A stretch of DNA of 64,000 nucleotides from Nitzschia sp. DOCU1 (lineage: Eukaryota > Bacillariophyta > Bacillariophyceae > Bacillariales > Bacillariaceae), in contig OX595989.1 in NCBI GenBank assembly GCA_951394045.1, forward strand, positions 868,001-932,000, in the 5' to 3' direction. Positions 22,572-33,416 of the stretch are shown here, piece after piece. A program made the translations under genes and the position numbers. The first letter of the stretch is position 1. Each line of letters starts with the position of its first letter. The notes beneath the pieces are model-generated. The model was not told the DNA's origin and did no database searches. It saw only the letters and a program-made list of their open reading frames with translations.

Positions 22572-25345
22572 ATGGTAGCTACCAAGCTTTCCGAGGTAGC
22601 AGGAAAGGGGTGGGGGTGGTTCAGTGGACCTACGTCATCGGTGGATGGCGGATCTTTGTCGGATGTGAATACCAGTGGCACATCCGCCCCACCGCCCTCA
22701 ACACCGAAACGAGCAGGATCCGCTTCCTCTTCGCAAATAGTGATAGCTCCATCTACGCCGTCTTCATCCACTCCTTCGAAATTGATGGAATATGCTCAGA
22801 GTACAGTCGAACAAACCTACTCGACCTTGTCGGGTTATATTCCTTCTATTGGATGGACAGGAAGTGCATCAGGTGCCAGCGTGTCTGATACCAACAGCGA
22901 TACTTCCCCCATGGAACCCATGATACTAGAGAATATGCCAAATACGCGACGCAACAACACCCCCTCTTCCATTTTGACATCCCCCGCCGTTTTGAATTTA
23001 TTTCACAATCCCTACGTGGCCGTACGGGGCGGTGGCGAACATCTCGCACCTCGTCCAGCGTCGTCCATGGATGCGATTCGATCACTGATCAATGCCGTGC
23101 CAGCCTTTGAAATTGCAGACTTTGCGTATTCGGAGGCATCGTCGTCCATGCACAATCACAATGAGTCATCCCTGGGGGGCGGCGAAACGAGTAGTTCTCA
23201 TGGGCTATTTCCGTCGTCCAGAAATCTAGCGGAACGATATCAACCCACAAGTGTGGCCCGGCAATCATCCGCTTCCGAAACGGCGTCCCAGCTAGCAGAA
23301 GGTACACTCAGAGCCTTTCGAGATATTGCACTTGATGAAGCTGTGGAACTGCATCAGGCACTGCGGTACTGGTCGTATCGATGGGAACGACCACTACTGT
23401 CGTGGTTGGAGGCTGGCCCGACCGTCTGGTTTTCTGACGAAGGCTATCAGCATCAACTCGTTGGGCAAAAAGTGTCCCAGATTCAAGCTGTATTAGCACG
23501 GCGCTGTGCGGCCATTGGGGACTTGCAATCGCACCTTTTACGGGCAGGCTGGCAACGGGGAGTGGCGCAGTGGGGTGTTTTAGGGGCGGGTGGAGAATGG
23601 GCAACGGTGGCAGGCGGCGATGGTCGCATGGGTGATGGAATAACCTCCGCAACAACGACTTCTACCAAAACGTTTCACCAGCCGCCTCTTGTTCCACCTC
23701 CACCTGGTTATTCCATTCGGCGGATATCAAGTGAAATGATTGACGATATCCCCCCTCCAGGTCGACCTACGTTGCCCCGCAGGGAACCATCTTCCGGTAT
23801 CAGTCAGCTTCCGCAGCAATCTCGACACAATCAATTATACTATACCAATGTCTTTGTAAAACACAATGACGGAGGTCACATCATGATTGATGATCCAGCA
23901 TTGGCGGAGTGGTCCATTGATGCCATGTCACTTGTACGACGGCAGTTGTTTCGCGCGGCCAATGGACAAGTCTTGCTTCCATATTCAGAAAATTGGGCCG
24001 AAGGAGACGATCAATCTAGACTATCCTATGATGCAGCAGGATCATTCATGATTGAAGGAGAAACGACAGCTACAGATGAAACTGTGGCGGGTAGCAAACT
24101 TCCATTGTGGGCAAGCGTGCGGGTGGCGACCGAAGACGAAGAAGTGACTGCTTCTGGAAGCCATCATGCTGGGGGCGAGGAAGAAATAGAATCGCATAAC
24201 CGCATTCAAATCTCAGATTTGCCATTGTTGGTCAATGAAGTTTCCGAGTTGTTGGATATTATGGATTCTGTCATGCAACTGCAACGGGCACGGCGTCTCG
24301 AGAAACTCAAGCCTCAAAAGTGGTGGAAGCGTAATTGGTATATTGGAGCCTTGGCTATTCCACCTGTACTCTACCTAACGTACAAGGCGTCCTATAATGG
24401 GTTCGGTGTTCCGTTTTTGCGAAATACGGCTAGACAATTTGCGCACTTTTTCCGGGAGCACGTGGTGGATCCGTTTTTAGGAATGTACCAAGAATTCACC
24501 AAAGGAACGGAAGATATCAGTGATCGAGAGGCTCGGAACGTTGCCATTCAGAATTTGCGCAAGATGATTCGAAGTTGGCTGGATGAGACGCACCCGGACA
24601 TGCCGGTCAAGGAACGCAAACGCATGGCCAAAGCAATGGACATTTCCCTGATAGAAGCTGAAAAGGAAGAGAGTATGAAGACCATCTACAATATCAACAG
24701 TGTCATCCGAATGAGCTTTATTGAAGCGCAATTTTTGAAAAAGGTACGTTCAGTGACTTTTCAAGAAACCTCTGCGTGGCACTATTTCTAACACCCAAAC
24801 TCCAGGAAATGATGAATGCCCTCTTGGCTATGGATGAAATGCGAGCTTCGACCAACTTCAATATGAACTTGGCTGCCGTCACTCCATTTGTCTTGCTGGT
24901 ATGGGCAACGCAACGAACCTTCAAATTCGTCTACTATGCCATGCTGCGAATGGGAAAGAGTCGTGAAGAAACGTATGGATCTTTCTTTCATACGCTTACG
25001 GAAATGGAGCGCCTCCTCGTTATGCGAGATAACCCGCCGGCACCACCCATTCATCGACAGGTTGTTCCGGATGTTGCGTCGCATGCTACCATGGGAGACA
25101 GCATTTTGAACGCGGACGATCTTGGTATGCTCATGTTGCATATTCATGAGCTACGCACAGTTCTTTGGGAAGATCGAAGACGCTTCTCCGGGAATATCAT
25201 CCGCAGTGTAGCGGAAGACCTTGCGGAGTTGGCCGGTGAACGAGGAGCGGTAAGCGTCCGTCAGCAACTGCAAATCATTGGAAGAATGTGCCGAACCTAT
25301 CCCTTTCTGCAACCAACCGACCATCGAATGTTCGAATATCGATAG
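22572..25345 (+). CDS. NCA2-like mitochondrial protein
   Basis: Exons 22572..24743 and 24806..25345; 903 residues. The last ~350 residues match the NCA2 family (yeast Nca2: a mitochondrial membrane protein needed for balanced expression of ATP synthase subunits 6 and 8). Visible features are KPQKWWKRNWYIGALAIPP with a TM at ~590-606, NLRKMIRSWLDETHPDM, a second TM at ~745-765 (LAAVTPFVLLVWA), and a C-terminal GDSILNADDLGMLMLHIHELR block. The N-terminal ~230 residues are Ser/Thr-rich and disordered with no obvious presequence. The middle (DEAVELHQALRYWSYRWERP) is conserved-looking. It converges on the P4H-like gene with a 26-bp gap between stops. Confidence 0.85.
24744..24805 (+). other. Intron of NCA2-like gene
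   Basis: 62-nt GT-AG intron (donor GTACGT, acceptor CTCCAG), phase 0, joining FLKK to EMMNALL. Confidence 0.85.
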
Positions 25346-25371
25346 CAACGCATAATTATTGGAAGGATTAT

Positions 25372-26961
25372 CTATAGTTCACTGAATCGATGACTATTAC
25401 GAGTGCGCGTACTCCATTCGTAGATGACCTTCCCCGTAATGTCAATGTCCACTTGTTGCCCTTCAAACCAGCTCGCTTCGCCCTTCCCACTATAAGCATC
25501 ATCCAAGGCACGAAGGAAAGCGTCACGGTCCTTGTCTTCGACCAAGTTGTGAACTCTAGGAACAAAATACCTATCCGTGAATTCCATGAGATACATTTTG
25601 GCAGTCCCCATGAACGATCGAATGTACACATTGTTTCTCCAGTGCGACTGCCTGAAGTTAAGGCGATGGTGTGCTGCGTGATATCCCTGTTTCAGCTTGT
25701 TCTAAAGGCGAAGAGAGAAGCGTCAGCTGATATGCGCAAGAAGAGGGGCACAACTCCAGCGCGTCGAGCCATTCTGCTTACCGCCAGCCAAAACAAGGAC
25801 CCCCACGACGCATACCATGAAATACCAGTCTGGAGGGTGCCCTTTGCAAACGGATCGACGCGATCCACGTCCAGGAAGCCTACAAAGATAGTTCGTCGGC
25901 CCTTCTCTACGTGAATTCCTTCGTGATTCAAAAGGGCACTGTGCATCAAGACCTGGCCCACATGCGTCGGTTGAATATGCGCAAAGGGCATTTTGGTGGC
26001 ACGGTCCCAGAAGCGCGTGCCACCACCTTCAAATTGATCATCCAACAGGATATTAATACTAATAAAGGCAGTATCTGTATGATTAACAAGACGCGTCTGT
26101 TTGTTTTCGTCATAACGGACCACAAACATCTGTCGATGAAACGAAACAACGAACAAAGTTCAGCAAGATAAATTTTCCGGTTTCTTCACCAACAAATATT
26201 CCACTTTTACGCACATCGTTTGCTCGAATAGATTTCGGAGGGATCCCCCAGATTCGCTGTAGAATCGGCGCCAGTCGAGCATCCATTTTCTCCTGGAGCC
26301 ATTCCCTATGTTCTTTGGTAAATGGGTCGGTGACCAGGTTGAGGTCTGTCGTTGGATACTCTTTGTGTCGCAGTTTGTTCCATCCTCTTGGTTCTTTCAA
26401 CAAGTGCTGTATCGTTTCATTCGCTTCTCCCCCTGCTAGTACCATGGTGGATTGAATTTCGGAAGCAGTCGCAAAATTGGAGGCGGCGGCTTCGTCAGCC
26501 ATTTGTAAAATGTATTGGCATTCGTCGTGGGTCAACAATGGAGCCTGGAAGACGCCATTAGTGGTGTAGTAATTGTCGGGACTTGTCATTACAATAAGAT
26601 ATGTCATGGTCACAACTGCACCCACCAGAGCTAGCAGATTCGCCATGAAATGAATTTCCAAGACTTTCTCTTCTTCCTTCGGCGCGACACTATTGCCTGA
26701 TGTCGCGGTTTCATTTTTCTTCCCTTTGGATTTTTTGGCACCCCCCTTGCCCCTGGTTTGGTTGACGGTGGATGCCTTGTTTTTTGTTTCTTGTGGAGAA
26801 GCCTCCACTGGAATTGGCCGCGCCAGCAAAAACGGAAGGATGAAGAAGAACAGAAAGACGACGCCCAGCTTCAGTGTCAACATCAGGCGTTCCGTTGGGT
26901 AGTTTGGGGGTAAATCCGCCAACAAGTGTTCGGCCGGGAATCCAAAGGGGCCAGTCGTCAT
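25372..26961 (-). CDS. Membrane 2-oxoglutarate/Fe(II) oxygenase, prolyl 4-hydroxylase-like
   Basis: Exons 26961..26215, 26129..25782, 25701..25372; 474 residues. Two N-terminal TMs (~27-47 and ~105-126) flank a Lys-rich loop; the catalytic domain follows. The double-stranded beta-helix core is in exon 2: RANDMFVVRYDENK (restored by splicing), the iron-binding HTD of VNHTDTAF, EGGGTRFW, and the distal HVEKGRR that supplies the second His and the oxoglutarate-binding basic residue. This is the P4H alpha-subunit-like arrangement, which hydroxylates proline or related residues in secretory-pathway proteins. The C-terminal exon (RLNFRQSHWRNNVYIRS) has no known domain. Donor GTGCGT at 26214 was chosen because it alone keeps frame and motif. 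Confidence 0.87.
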
Positions 26962-27660
26962 TCCTTACTGTGTATATATATATATTCAAATGAAATAAAG
27001 GAAGAACTAACGATGGCTACCTGCCCATGAGGTAACATGTATCATAGAATGAGCAACTGCATCAGCAGCAACACCAGCAGCCAAGATTCACTACTACCTT
27101 CGTCTTCGAGGGCAGAGACGAATCTTTGAGATTCACGCGACGAAGCACGGACCGTATTAGGCCATTCGTCTCCCGACCGATTAAACGGCCATTTTCAGTT
27201 CGCCCGGCGTCACGAAAGGCTTGTGCAACTCCGTTCGCCTACGAATGAATCCCAGAGGAGGCCATTTCTCATTACACGAATCGAGGCCTTTTTGGATGCG
27301 CGCTTGGGCGAGGCGAAGCAACAATGGCCGTGTCGCACCGGAACACGTCCTGCGAATGAGAAAAAATGATCCCATTTTCGGAGTAAGGCTTCTTCAAAGC
27401 ATCCAAATGATTGACGCGAGAAGTCATCATCGAAGAGATTCTTCGTCTCATAACTTTTGCGACGATTCACCAAAAGGATTGTGTGAACCGTTGCTATCTG
27501 TAATAGTTGACCTTTGTTGCCTCGCGTCACAACACGGCGTCCAATTCCAATTGCATTCTTTGAAGAAGGCACTGCGAATAACCATAGTTCACGGCTAAGA
27601 ATACCTCGAGCCGTAATCAAAGTGCAAACACTTCTCATACCGGTGAAACATTGAAATATC
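26962..27660. other. Divergent intergenic/promoter region
   Basis: Between the P4H-like gene (-) and TauE/SafE gene 1 (+). A TATATATATATA run lies at about 26973-26984, just 5' of the P4H ATG. In the - direction it is followed by CACAG, so a 5'-UTR intron acceptor is possible. Nothing else recognisable. Confidence 0.5.
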
Positions 27661-29418
27661 ATGCGTTCTTTGTCTCTGATATTGACCGTTCTTTGTATAA
27701 CACTATCACCGCTGCAAGTAATCGGTGAAAGCGGCCAATGCACAGATGCCACCAGCTACGTGTGCCCCTCGCTGTCGTCAACATGCAACGAAACAGTCTA
27801 TGTATCAGATTGCCTGGACTGCCAGGGATACCTCAGCACAGATTTGGACAATAATATTTGCATTGATCGCAAGCTCTTCAACGGCGATTGGTGGTGGAGA
27901 GACCTTGTGGGAATGATTGTCTGGTTCATTTCGGCTGGAGTGGCCACCGCTTGTGGTGTGGGAGGGGGTGGCATCTATGTCCCCTTGGGGATTCTTCTAT
28001 TGAACTTCGCCCCGAAACCATCCAGTGGCCTGAGTCAAGCAAGTATCTTTGGTGCTAGTGTTGGTGGTTTGTTGTTGAACGCTCGCAACCGGCACCCGTT
28101 CACTATCAAGGTTCCGAAGAACAAGGACGAAGCGCCGACGTCTGTTCCCAAAAAGAAGGGCCAGGTGGATACGGAGAACGAGACTTACTACACGCGGCCT
28201 TTGATCGACTATGACATGGCTCTCTTTCTGTCGCCCATGTCTATGGGCGGTGCCGTACTGGGTGTCTTGATTCAAACTATTTTGCCCAACTGGCTCTACT
28301 TGACCCTCGCATCGGTGATTATGGGGTTCACGGCCTATAAAACCTATGGGAAGTTTCAGGATACACACCACAAAGAAGTGGCGGCAAAAGAGGCAGCTCT
28401 CAAAGAGTCTGAAGAGTCCGAAGATTCATCCAAGGCGCCTTTGGACAAGACTGTTGAAATGACCGCGGAGATTGTTAACGATGTGGACTCTGAAGTTGCA
28501 CCTGAACCCCCCGCAGAGCCGCTGCATCAACAAGAGACGACAGACGACAAAGGGAACGAAGAGAAGACCTCAGACAATCCTAGGGAAGACAGTGGCATGA
28601 CCGAGGCCGAAAAATTGGAGCGCCGCCAATACTGGCTCGAGCTTGATGCACGTCAGTACCCTACCGAAAAGATCTTCGCCTTGCTTATCTTGTGGTGTGG
28701 TGTGGTCCTTCTGACCTTTCTAAAGGGAGGCAAAGGCGTCGACTCGATTCTTAACATCGACTGCACGTCTCCGTGGTACAGTGTTTTGATTGTAGCTCAA
28801 TTTGCCTGGACCATTGGAATCTCTGCCATCTATGGGCACCGGTTGATGAAGCAAACGACAGAGAAGAAGGCTTGCGACTACCCGTGGCACGCCCAGGACG
28901 TCATTTGGGACTTCGAGAAGATTCGCTTTTATGCCGTTTGCACCTTCCTTGCGGGTATTGTAGCTGGTTTGGTTGGTATTGGAGGGGGTATGATTCTGGG
29001 TCCTCTCATGCTCGTGATGGGCATCAACCCTCAGGTCTCCAGTGCTCTGAACGCCACGATGGTCGTCTTGACGTCCAGTAGTGTGGCCATTTTATTTGTC
29101 ACGGCAGGTCTGGTTCCTTGGGAGTACGCCGTGACCTTCTTTTGTGTCTCCTTTGTCGGGGCCTATGCCGGCAAGAAATGGATTGATGGCTACGTGAAGA
29201 AGACAGGGCGTGCTAGTCTCCTAATTCTCGGGTTGGCTGTAATCATCGCATTGGCCACAATAGGTTGCTTGGGAATCGTCTTCATGCGTTTGGTGGCAGT
29301 AAACTGGTGTTTTGCTGGGTTCAACAAGTTCTGCACCGCCTCGAGTGATGACCCCGAGGGGGACTTATGTCCTGTTGATCGAATGTTGTCTGTGGCGACG
29401 ATGCCGTTCAAATATTAA
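27661..29418 (+). CDS. TauE/SafE family anion exporter, paralogue 1
   Basis: 585 residues, single exon. Signal peptide (~1-22) is followed by a Cys-rich head (~27-70) with spacing C..C....C...C....C..C....C, shared by all three paralogues. The TauE/SafE fold comes as two halves. The first has ATACGVGGGGIYVPLG and PSSGLSQASIFGASVGG; the second has GIVAGLVGIGGGM, LMLVMGINPQVSSALNA and LTSSSVAILFV. A ~180-residue hydrophilic acidic loop separates them. Family members export sulfite, sulfoacetate or related organic anions by proton coupling; the diatom substrate is unknown. The closest relatives in the window are at 40258 and 42699. Confidence 0.92.
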   Translation: MRSLSLILTVLCITLSPLQVIGESGQCTDATSYVCPSLSSTCNETVYVSDCLDCQGYLSTDLDNNICIDRKLFNGDWWWRDLVGMIVWFISAGVATACGVGGGGIYVPLGILLLNFAPKPSSGLSQASIFGASVGGLLLNARNRHPFTIKVPKNKDEAPTSVPKKKGQVDTENETYYTRPLIDYDMALFLSPMSMGGAVLGVLIQTILPNWLYLTLASVIMGFTAYKTYGKFQDTHHKEVAAKEAALKESEESEDSSKAPLDKTVEMTAEIVNDVDSEVAPEPPAEPLHQQETTDDKGNEEKTSDNPREDSGMTEAEKLERRQYWLELDARQYPTEKIFALLILWCGVVLLTFLKGGKGVDSILNIDCTSPWYSVLIVAQFAWTIGISAIYGHRLMKQTTEKKACDYPWHAQDVIWDFEKIRFYAVCTFLAGIVAGLVGIGGGMILGPLMLVMGINPQVSSALNATMVVLTSSSVAILFVTAGLVPWEYAVTFFCVSFVGAYAGKKWIDGYVKKTGRASLLILGLAVIIALATIGCLGIVFMRLVAVNWCFAGFNKFCTASSDDPEGDLCPVDRMLSVATMPFKY

Positions 29419-29461
29419 CAGGAGGTGTGGGCTTGACGAAAGCAAGATAAATTAGTACTAC

Positions 29462-31267
29462 TTAGTCTTCTCGCTCTACTTGCGGCTTTGTAACGTTCGG
29501 CCATAAGCTGGACTCGTCTTCATGATCCTTCTCATGTTGAAATTCGGGGCCGAAGTACGAACTTCCGATCACCCGTAGCAAAACCTGGCCCAAGATGCCA
29601 ACGAGACCAACGAATGCCAATACCGACGGCTGTGTTACATATTGGCTTAGAGTGGCAATGAAGCAAATCATTCCAATTCTAAACAGCACCAACATGGATG
29701 AAACAACCTTGAGAAAGCCAGCGTGGGAGAATCGGCATCGTCCAAGATTGTCCTTCAGTCCTCGGTGGGTTATAATCATAAGGTCGGAACAAAGCCAAAC
29801 GATTGCCATGCTAGCACAAAATAAATGAGCCGTGCGTTGCCGTCGTTCCTCAAGGGCGAACATGGGCTCATCCCTGCCCGCTAGAAAGCGAGAGAACGGA
29901 TTCGACAACAACCGATACGATCCTGTCTCTTTCGCCTCGTACACGTATTCGTAGACAAGCATTTTGTACGCCGTGCCCAGAACCACCAAAGCAGCACAGT
30001 AGACTTGCATGAGCGTCGTCCACAGACAGGCTGCTTCTTTGGTCCGTCGCAATGCATGGTCATCTGGGTCATGTGGCTGCGAACGAAAGTGCAGGTACTC
30101 CAGCAAAGTAATCGAGATGATACCGCTGAAGAAAGTTTTGTAGTATTCACTACTTTCCGTGACATCCACGATGAGCAAAGACAATATACCTTCGCCCAGG
30201 AAAACCATCGTGACTTCTCCCCATCGATGGATTGAAAAACCAACGTTCATGGGGACGCTGATCCTAGGAGGCAATATGACGAGGAAGAAGATTGTAAGGC
30301 TCCAAGGCGTGTGTTCGAAAAAATGACTTGCCGCTCCAAGTACTTACTCTTTGTGACGACCACCACCGGGAAGAGTCATCACAGTGACAAGCATGCCGAA
30401 GGTATAGCTCATCGATCCAGCGAGGACTAAATAGATCGGAATATTGTTCTCGTAAACTGTGCTGTAATCCGAGCCCGACTCCGCCAAGAAACGGTGATGA
30501 TCGTCGTCGTAGGTTGTCGAGTTGATGTCTTCGTACCCATATTCGTCTTCCTTGGGATACGCAGCAGTACTTTTATCATTATTTCCAAAATACTCCAATC
30601 CAGAAACAAACGAGGCGGCGATGTACCACGAAGTAATAAATGAAAACCAGATCAAATCACGCCGAGCCGCATTTTTCAGTGCGGGCTGCCCAACGCCGAT
30701 GTAGTACAGTTCCAACACGCGCCCTAACCCCAAAGCACTAGCAGTCGCAAGGGATATGGATAAGCAAAACATGTCAAGATTGTTTTTTGGGTCCGACAAT
30801 ATAGCAACCGGGCGGATATGAAGGACTGCTGTTGCCAAGACGATGAGAACGGCAAACTCATACATGCGATGAAACGAGTCATCAGGAATCCAGAAACGAG
30901 AATCATACCACATCTTTTGCGACCAAATTGTCAGCATCGGGAAGAAACAGCCAGCAAAATATAGAACTCCTCGGGAGGTAGGTTCGGCCCTCAACAAAGT
31001 TCCCAAATTGTAAGCTCTAAAAGGTACAAGTAGAACAAAATGAGGGCTCGCTTGCCGCACTCCACCAAACAGCTGAAAGGATTCTTACCCTGCCACATAA
31101 AACAAATCAAAAAATGTGTCGCCCCCTGCAGCGATGAGAGAACAAAAACGCTTGTTAGAATTCGTGTTTTAGCGGGACGGCGAGCCTTTTCTTAACTTAC
31201 AGTTCGCGTGAGGTAGAATCTGCGCCTCAGTAAGGTGGCACTTTGCCATCTTTATGGGCAGCATCAT
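29462..31267 (-). CDS. LtrA-like multi-spanning membrane protein
   Basis: Exons 31267..31201, 31125..31089 (37 nt), 31016..30348, 30263..29462; 524 residues, all three introns (75, 72, 84 nt) agree in phase. Splicing gives HANWGDTFFDLFYVAGAYNLG, the LtrA N-terminal signature, and later HRWGEVTMVFLGEGILSLL, matching the conserved central helix of bacterial low-temperature-requirement protein A. About eight to ten hydrophobic helices are visible. Biochemical function of LtrA is not established. The ATG at 31267 is the first Met after an in-frame stop at 31331. Its stop lies 43 bp past TauE/SafE gene 1, and a copia LTR begins 225 bp upstream of the ATG, so its promoter is likely disturbed. Confidence 0.85.
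31089..31125 (-). other. 37-nt micro-exon of LtrA-like gene
   Basis: Encodes GDTFFDLFYVAG-type signature residues between two ~73-nt introns. Needed for frame and for the family motif. Confidence 0.75.
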
Positions 31268-31485
31268 GATCACCTTCGTGGGCCATGGTTCATAGTGATA
31301 AGGCGAAAAGGTGTAACAGCGATTCCAAAATCACTTCCCAGCGGTGCCAGAGCAAAAAGAACGACGCTGAACAAAAATGAATGAACATATGGAAAAAGGT
31401 GTATTTTAATCTATCGACGAGACTCGACGCGAAAGCGCGTCGGCTGGTGCGTCTCAATTCGAGGCCATAGGGTGCGAGTGTACTT

Positions 31486-31491
31486 GTCCAC
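31486..31491. repeat. Target-site duplication, left (copia)
   Basis: GTCCAC immediately before the 5' LTR, repeated at 38029-38034. Six bases rather than the usual five for copia. Confidence 0.8.
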
Positions 31492-31804
31492 TGTTCGATT
31501 AAGTCATAACGACTGAGTATTTGAGAGCCATTCGAGTGAATCGGCTGACAGGACTCATGTCGGGACCCACCCGGTGGACTCTGAGCGGGCCGGTCAAACG
31601 GCACATAGCGACAAAATACGGACGACACAACGGGTGGTCAGCGACGATCTAACGATAGTTCCTTCTACAAAAGGAAGTAATAGAGTAAGTGGAAGCTCTC
31701 CGGAGCCCCACAAATACAGCTTATAATTTGGCATTAACACCGCTATTTTACTTTTATTACTACTTCGCCCGATAGCCGAGCCTGAGAACTCGACTATTCG
31801 TACA
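31492..31804 (+). repeat. 5' LTR of copia element
   Basis: 313 bp, TG...CA termini. Same length and, by eye, same sequence as the 3' LTR. It carries the element's promoter by family precedent. No canonical plant-type tRNA-Met primer-binding site follows it. Confidence 0.95.
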
Positions 31805-31841
31805 CGCTTCCTCTGCGCCAATAGACGAAGATAGATCTAAA

Positions 31842-33383
31842 ATGGCTCGAGCAGGTACTCGAGGTGCAACAGCGAGGAGAGCAGCAGCTCAGCCCGCAGC
31901 AGTCGCTGGAAATCCAGCGCCGCCGGCGGTTCAACCACCGGCGCAAGCACCACCGGTTGTCCAGCAGGTGCAACTACCACCGATGGTACAAGCTCCGCAG
32001 GCGCAACCGGAGCCACAAGTCCAACCACCAGTCGTTGTTGCAGCTCCAGTAGCGGCGGTCAATGCAGCAGCTCCGCCTGCCGCAAACGAACCAGCCGCGA
32101 ACCAAGCGGCGGCGGCAACTGGCACGGCTGGCGTCAGATTCAGCTTGACTCCCGGGTTGTTGAAACCAGGAGTGCTGGACTATGACTCTAAACAAGGCAT
32201 CTCCCACTACAACAACGCGATCAAGAAGCTCCAGGAGGAACTCTACGACGGAGGACCCGACGGATTCTTCCAATTCTTGAAAGCGATTGCAGAGAGGGCC
32301 AACGAGTTCGGATGGGATGTTCCAGGAGGCATATTCTGGTACGTCCCAAGCCTGAACGAACCGCCGGTAAACGTCCTGGAGAACTACGGACGCCTCAACA
32401 TCCAGAAGATTTACATGGATGCCCAAGCGTGGATGTTCTCACAGGGACGAATGGCACAGGACGATCGGATGCTATATGAGTGCATCCAAAACTCATTGAC
32501 TGTGGGTGCGAAGGCAAAGCTCAACGTGCATCGTCGAGCCTACACTTTCATGCAAGGAGATCTCCGCATCCCTTGCGGAGTAGCTTATTTGAAGCTCCTC
32601 ATTCGGGAATCCTACCTCGATACACATGCAACGACCGGGATGATCAGGATGAAGCTAGGAAACTTGGCTGCTCAGATGTCAATCCTTGGCAACGACATAG
32701 CCAAGTTCAATGCCTACGTCTACACCATGGTCGAAGCACTCTATGCGAGAGGAGAGAAGACCGAAGACCTCCTCACCAACTTGTTTCAAGGTTACGCTGC
32801 TTGTACGGATACTACATTCGTCAGGTACATAGCCGACAAGCAAACCGAATGGGAGGAAGGAGTCGACATGAAACCGGTCCACTTGATGAACCTGGCGCTG
32901 ACCAAGTTCAAGATCTTGAAGGAAAAGGAGATCTGGATGACTCCGACAAAGGAGCAAGAGACGCTCATCGCGCTCGCAGCCAGGTTCAATACCCTCAAGA
33001 AGAAGTACGATGGTCGGGCTGCTGAGGGAACCACGAAGAAGAAAGGAGCGGTTTCGACCAAGAAGGGAAAGTTCCCCGAGCGGCCGGACTGGATGGCCAA
33101 GTCAATTGAGCCGACCGGCGACGCACTCAGGAAGTCCAAGACCCACAACGGAAAGCCGTGGTACTGGTGTGGCCCGACTACCGGAGGGAAATGTGGAGGC
33201 GTTTGGCGCTGCCACAAACCCGAGGAGTGTAAGGGAACCGCATCGAAGGCCACCGGTAAGCGCCCCGCGAACGATCAAGGTGGCGGCGGCGGAAAGAAAG
33301 GAAACCAGGTAGTGATCAATGCAGTCCAAGTTGCATCGATGCAGGACAGCAACGATCTAACCGGTGGGTATCAGAGCAACTGA
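31842..33383 (+). CDS. gag: Copia gag
   Basis: 513 residues from ATG at 31842, 38 bp past the LTR. The N-terminal ~95 residues are Ala/Pro/Gln/Val-rich and disordered. The middle is a helical capsid-like region (VRFSLTPGLLKPGVLDYDSKQG onward). The C-terminus is basic with a zinc-binding-like cluster WYWCGPTTGGKCGGVWRCHK followed by PEEC (C-X7-C-X5-C-H-X4-C), in place of the retroviral CCHC knuckle. Gag forms the virus-like particle and packages RNA. The stop is TGA (33381-33383) in the context AAC TGA CGA, and the same frame stays open into pol. Confidence 0.9.
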   Translation: MARAGTRGATARRAAAQPAAVAGNPAPPAVQPPAQAPPVVQQVQLPPMVQAPQAQPEPQVQPPVVVAAPVAAVNAAAPPAANEPAANQAAAATGTAGVRFSLTPGLLKPGVLDYDSKQGISHYNNAIKKLQEELYDGGPDGFFQFLKAIAERANEFGWDVPGGIFWYVPSLNEPPVNVLENYGRLNIQKIYMDAQAWMFSQGRMAQDDRMLYECIQNSLTVGAKAKLNVHRRAYTFMQGDLRIPCGVAYLKLLIRESYLDTHATTGMIRMKLGNLAAQMSILGNDIAKFNAYVYTMVEALYARGEKTEDLLTNLFQGYAACTDTTFVRYIADKQTEWEEGVDMKPVHLMNLALTKFKILKEKEIWMTPTKEQETLIALAARFNTLKKKYDGRAAEGTTKKKGAVSTKKGKFPERPDWMAKSIEPTGDALRKSKTHNGKPWYWCGPTTGGKCGGVWRCHKPEECKGTASKATGKRPANDQGGGGGKKGNQVVINAVQVASMQDSNDLTGGYQSN

Positions 33384-33416
33384 CGAGAACGGGTTGGGCT
33401 CACTTACGTATTGAAT

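Noticed and set aside
26130..26214. Alternative P4H donors (GTTGGT at 26193, GTGAAG nearby)
   Set aside because: The GTGCGT donor at 26214 is the one that keeps frame and yields the family sequence RANDMFVVRYD.
27210..27752. 180-residue - strand ORF upstream of TauE/SafE gene 1
   Set aside because: Overlaps the TauE/SafE start, has no domain, and lies in the divergent promoter.
31201..31290. Alternative LtrA start giving KVPPY then a stop, with LRRRFYLTR in a second frame
   Set aside because: First read as a frameshift, but the frame starting at 31267 splices cleanly through all introns in phase, so no frameshift is needed.
33365..33379. GGTATCAGAGCAAC resembles the plant tRNA-Met primer-binding site
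   Set aside because: It lies at the end of gag, far from the 5' LTR, so it cannot prime minus-strand synthesis.
33381..33383. UGA in copia as a selenocysteine codon
   Set aside because: No reason for a selenoprotein here and no SECIS-like element seen; readthrough or nonsense mutation is simpler.
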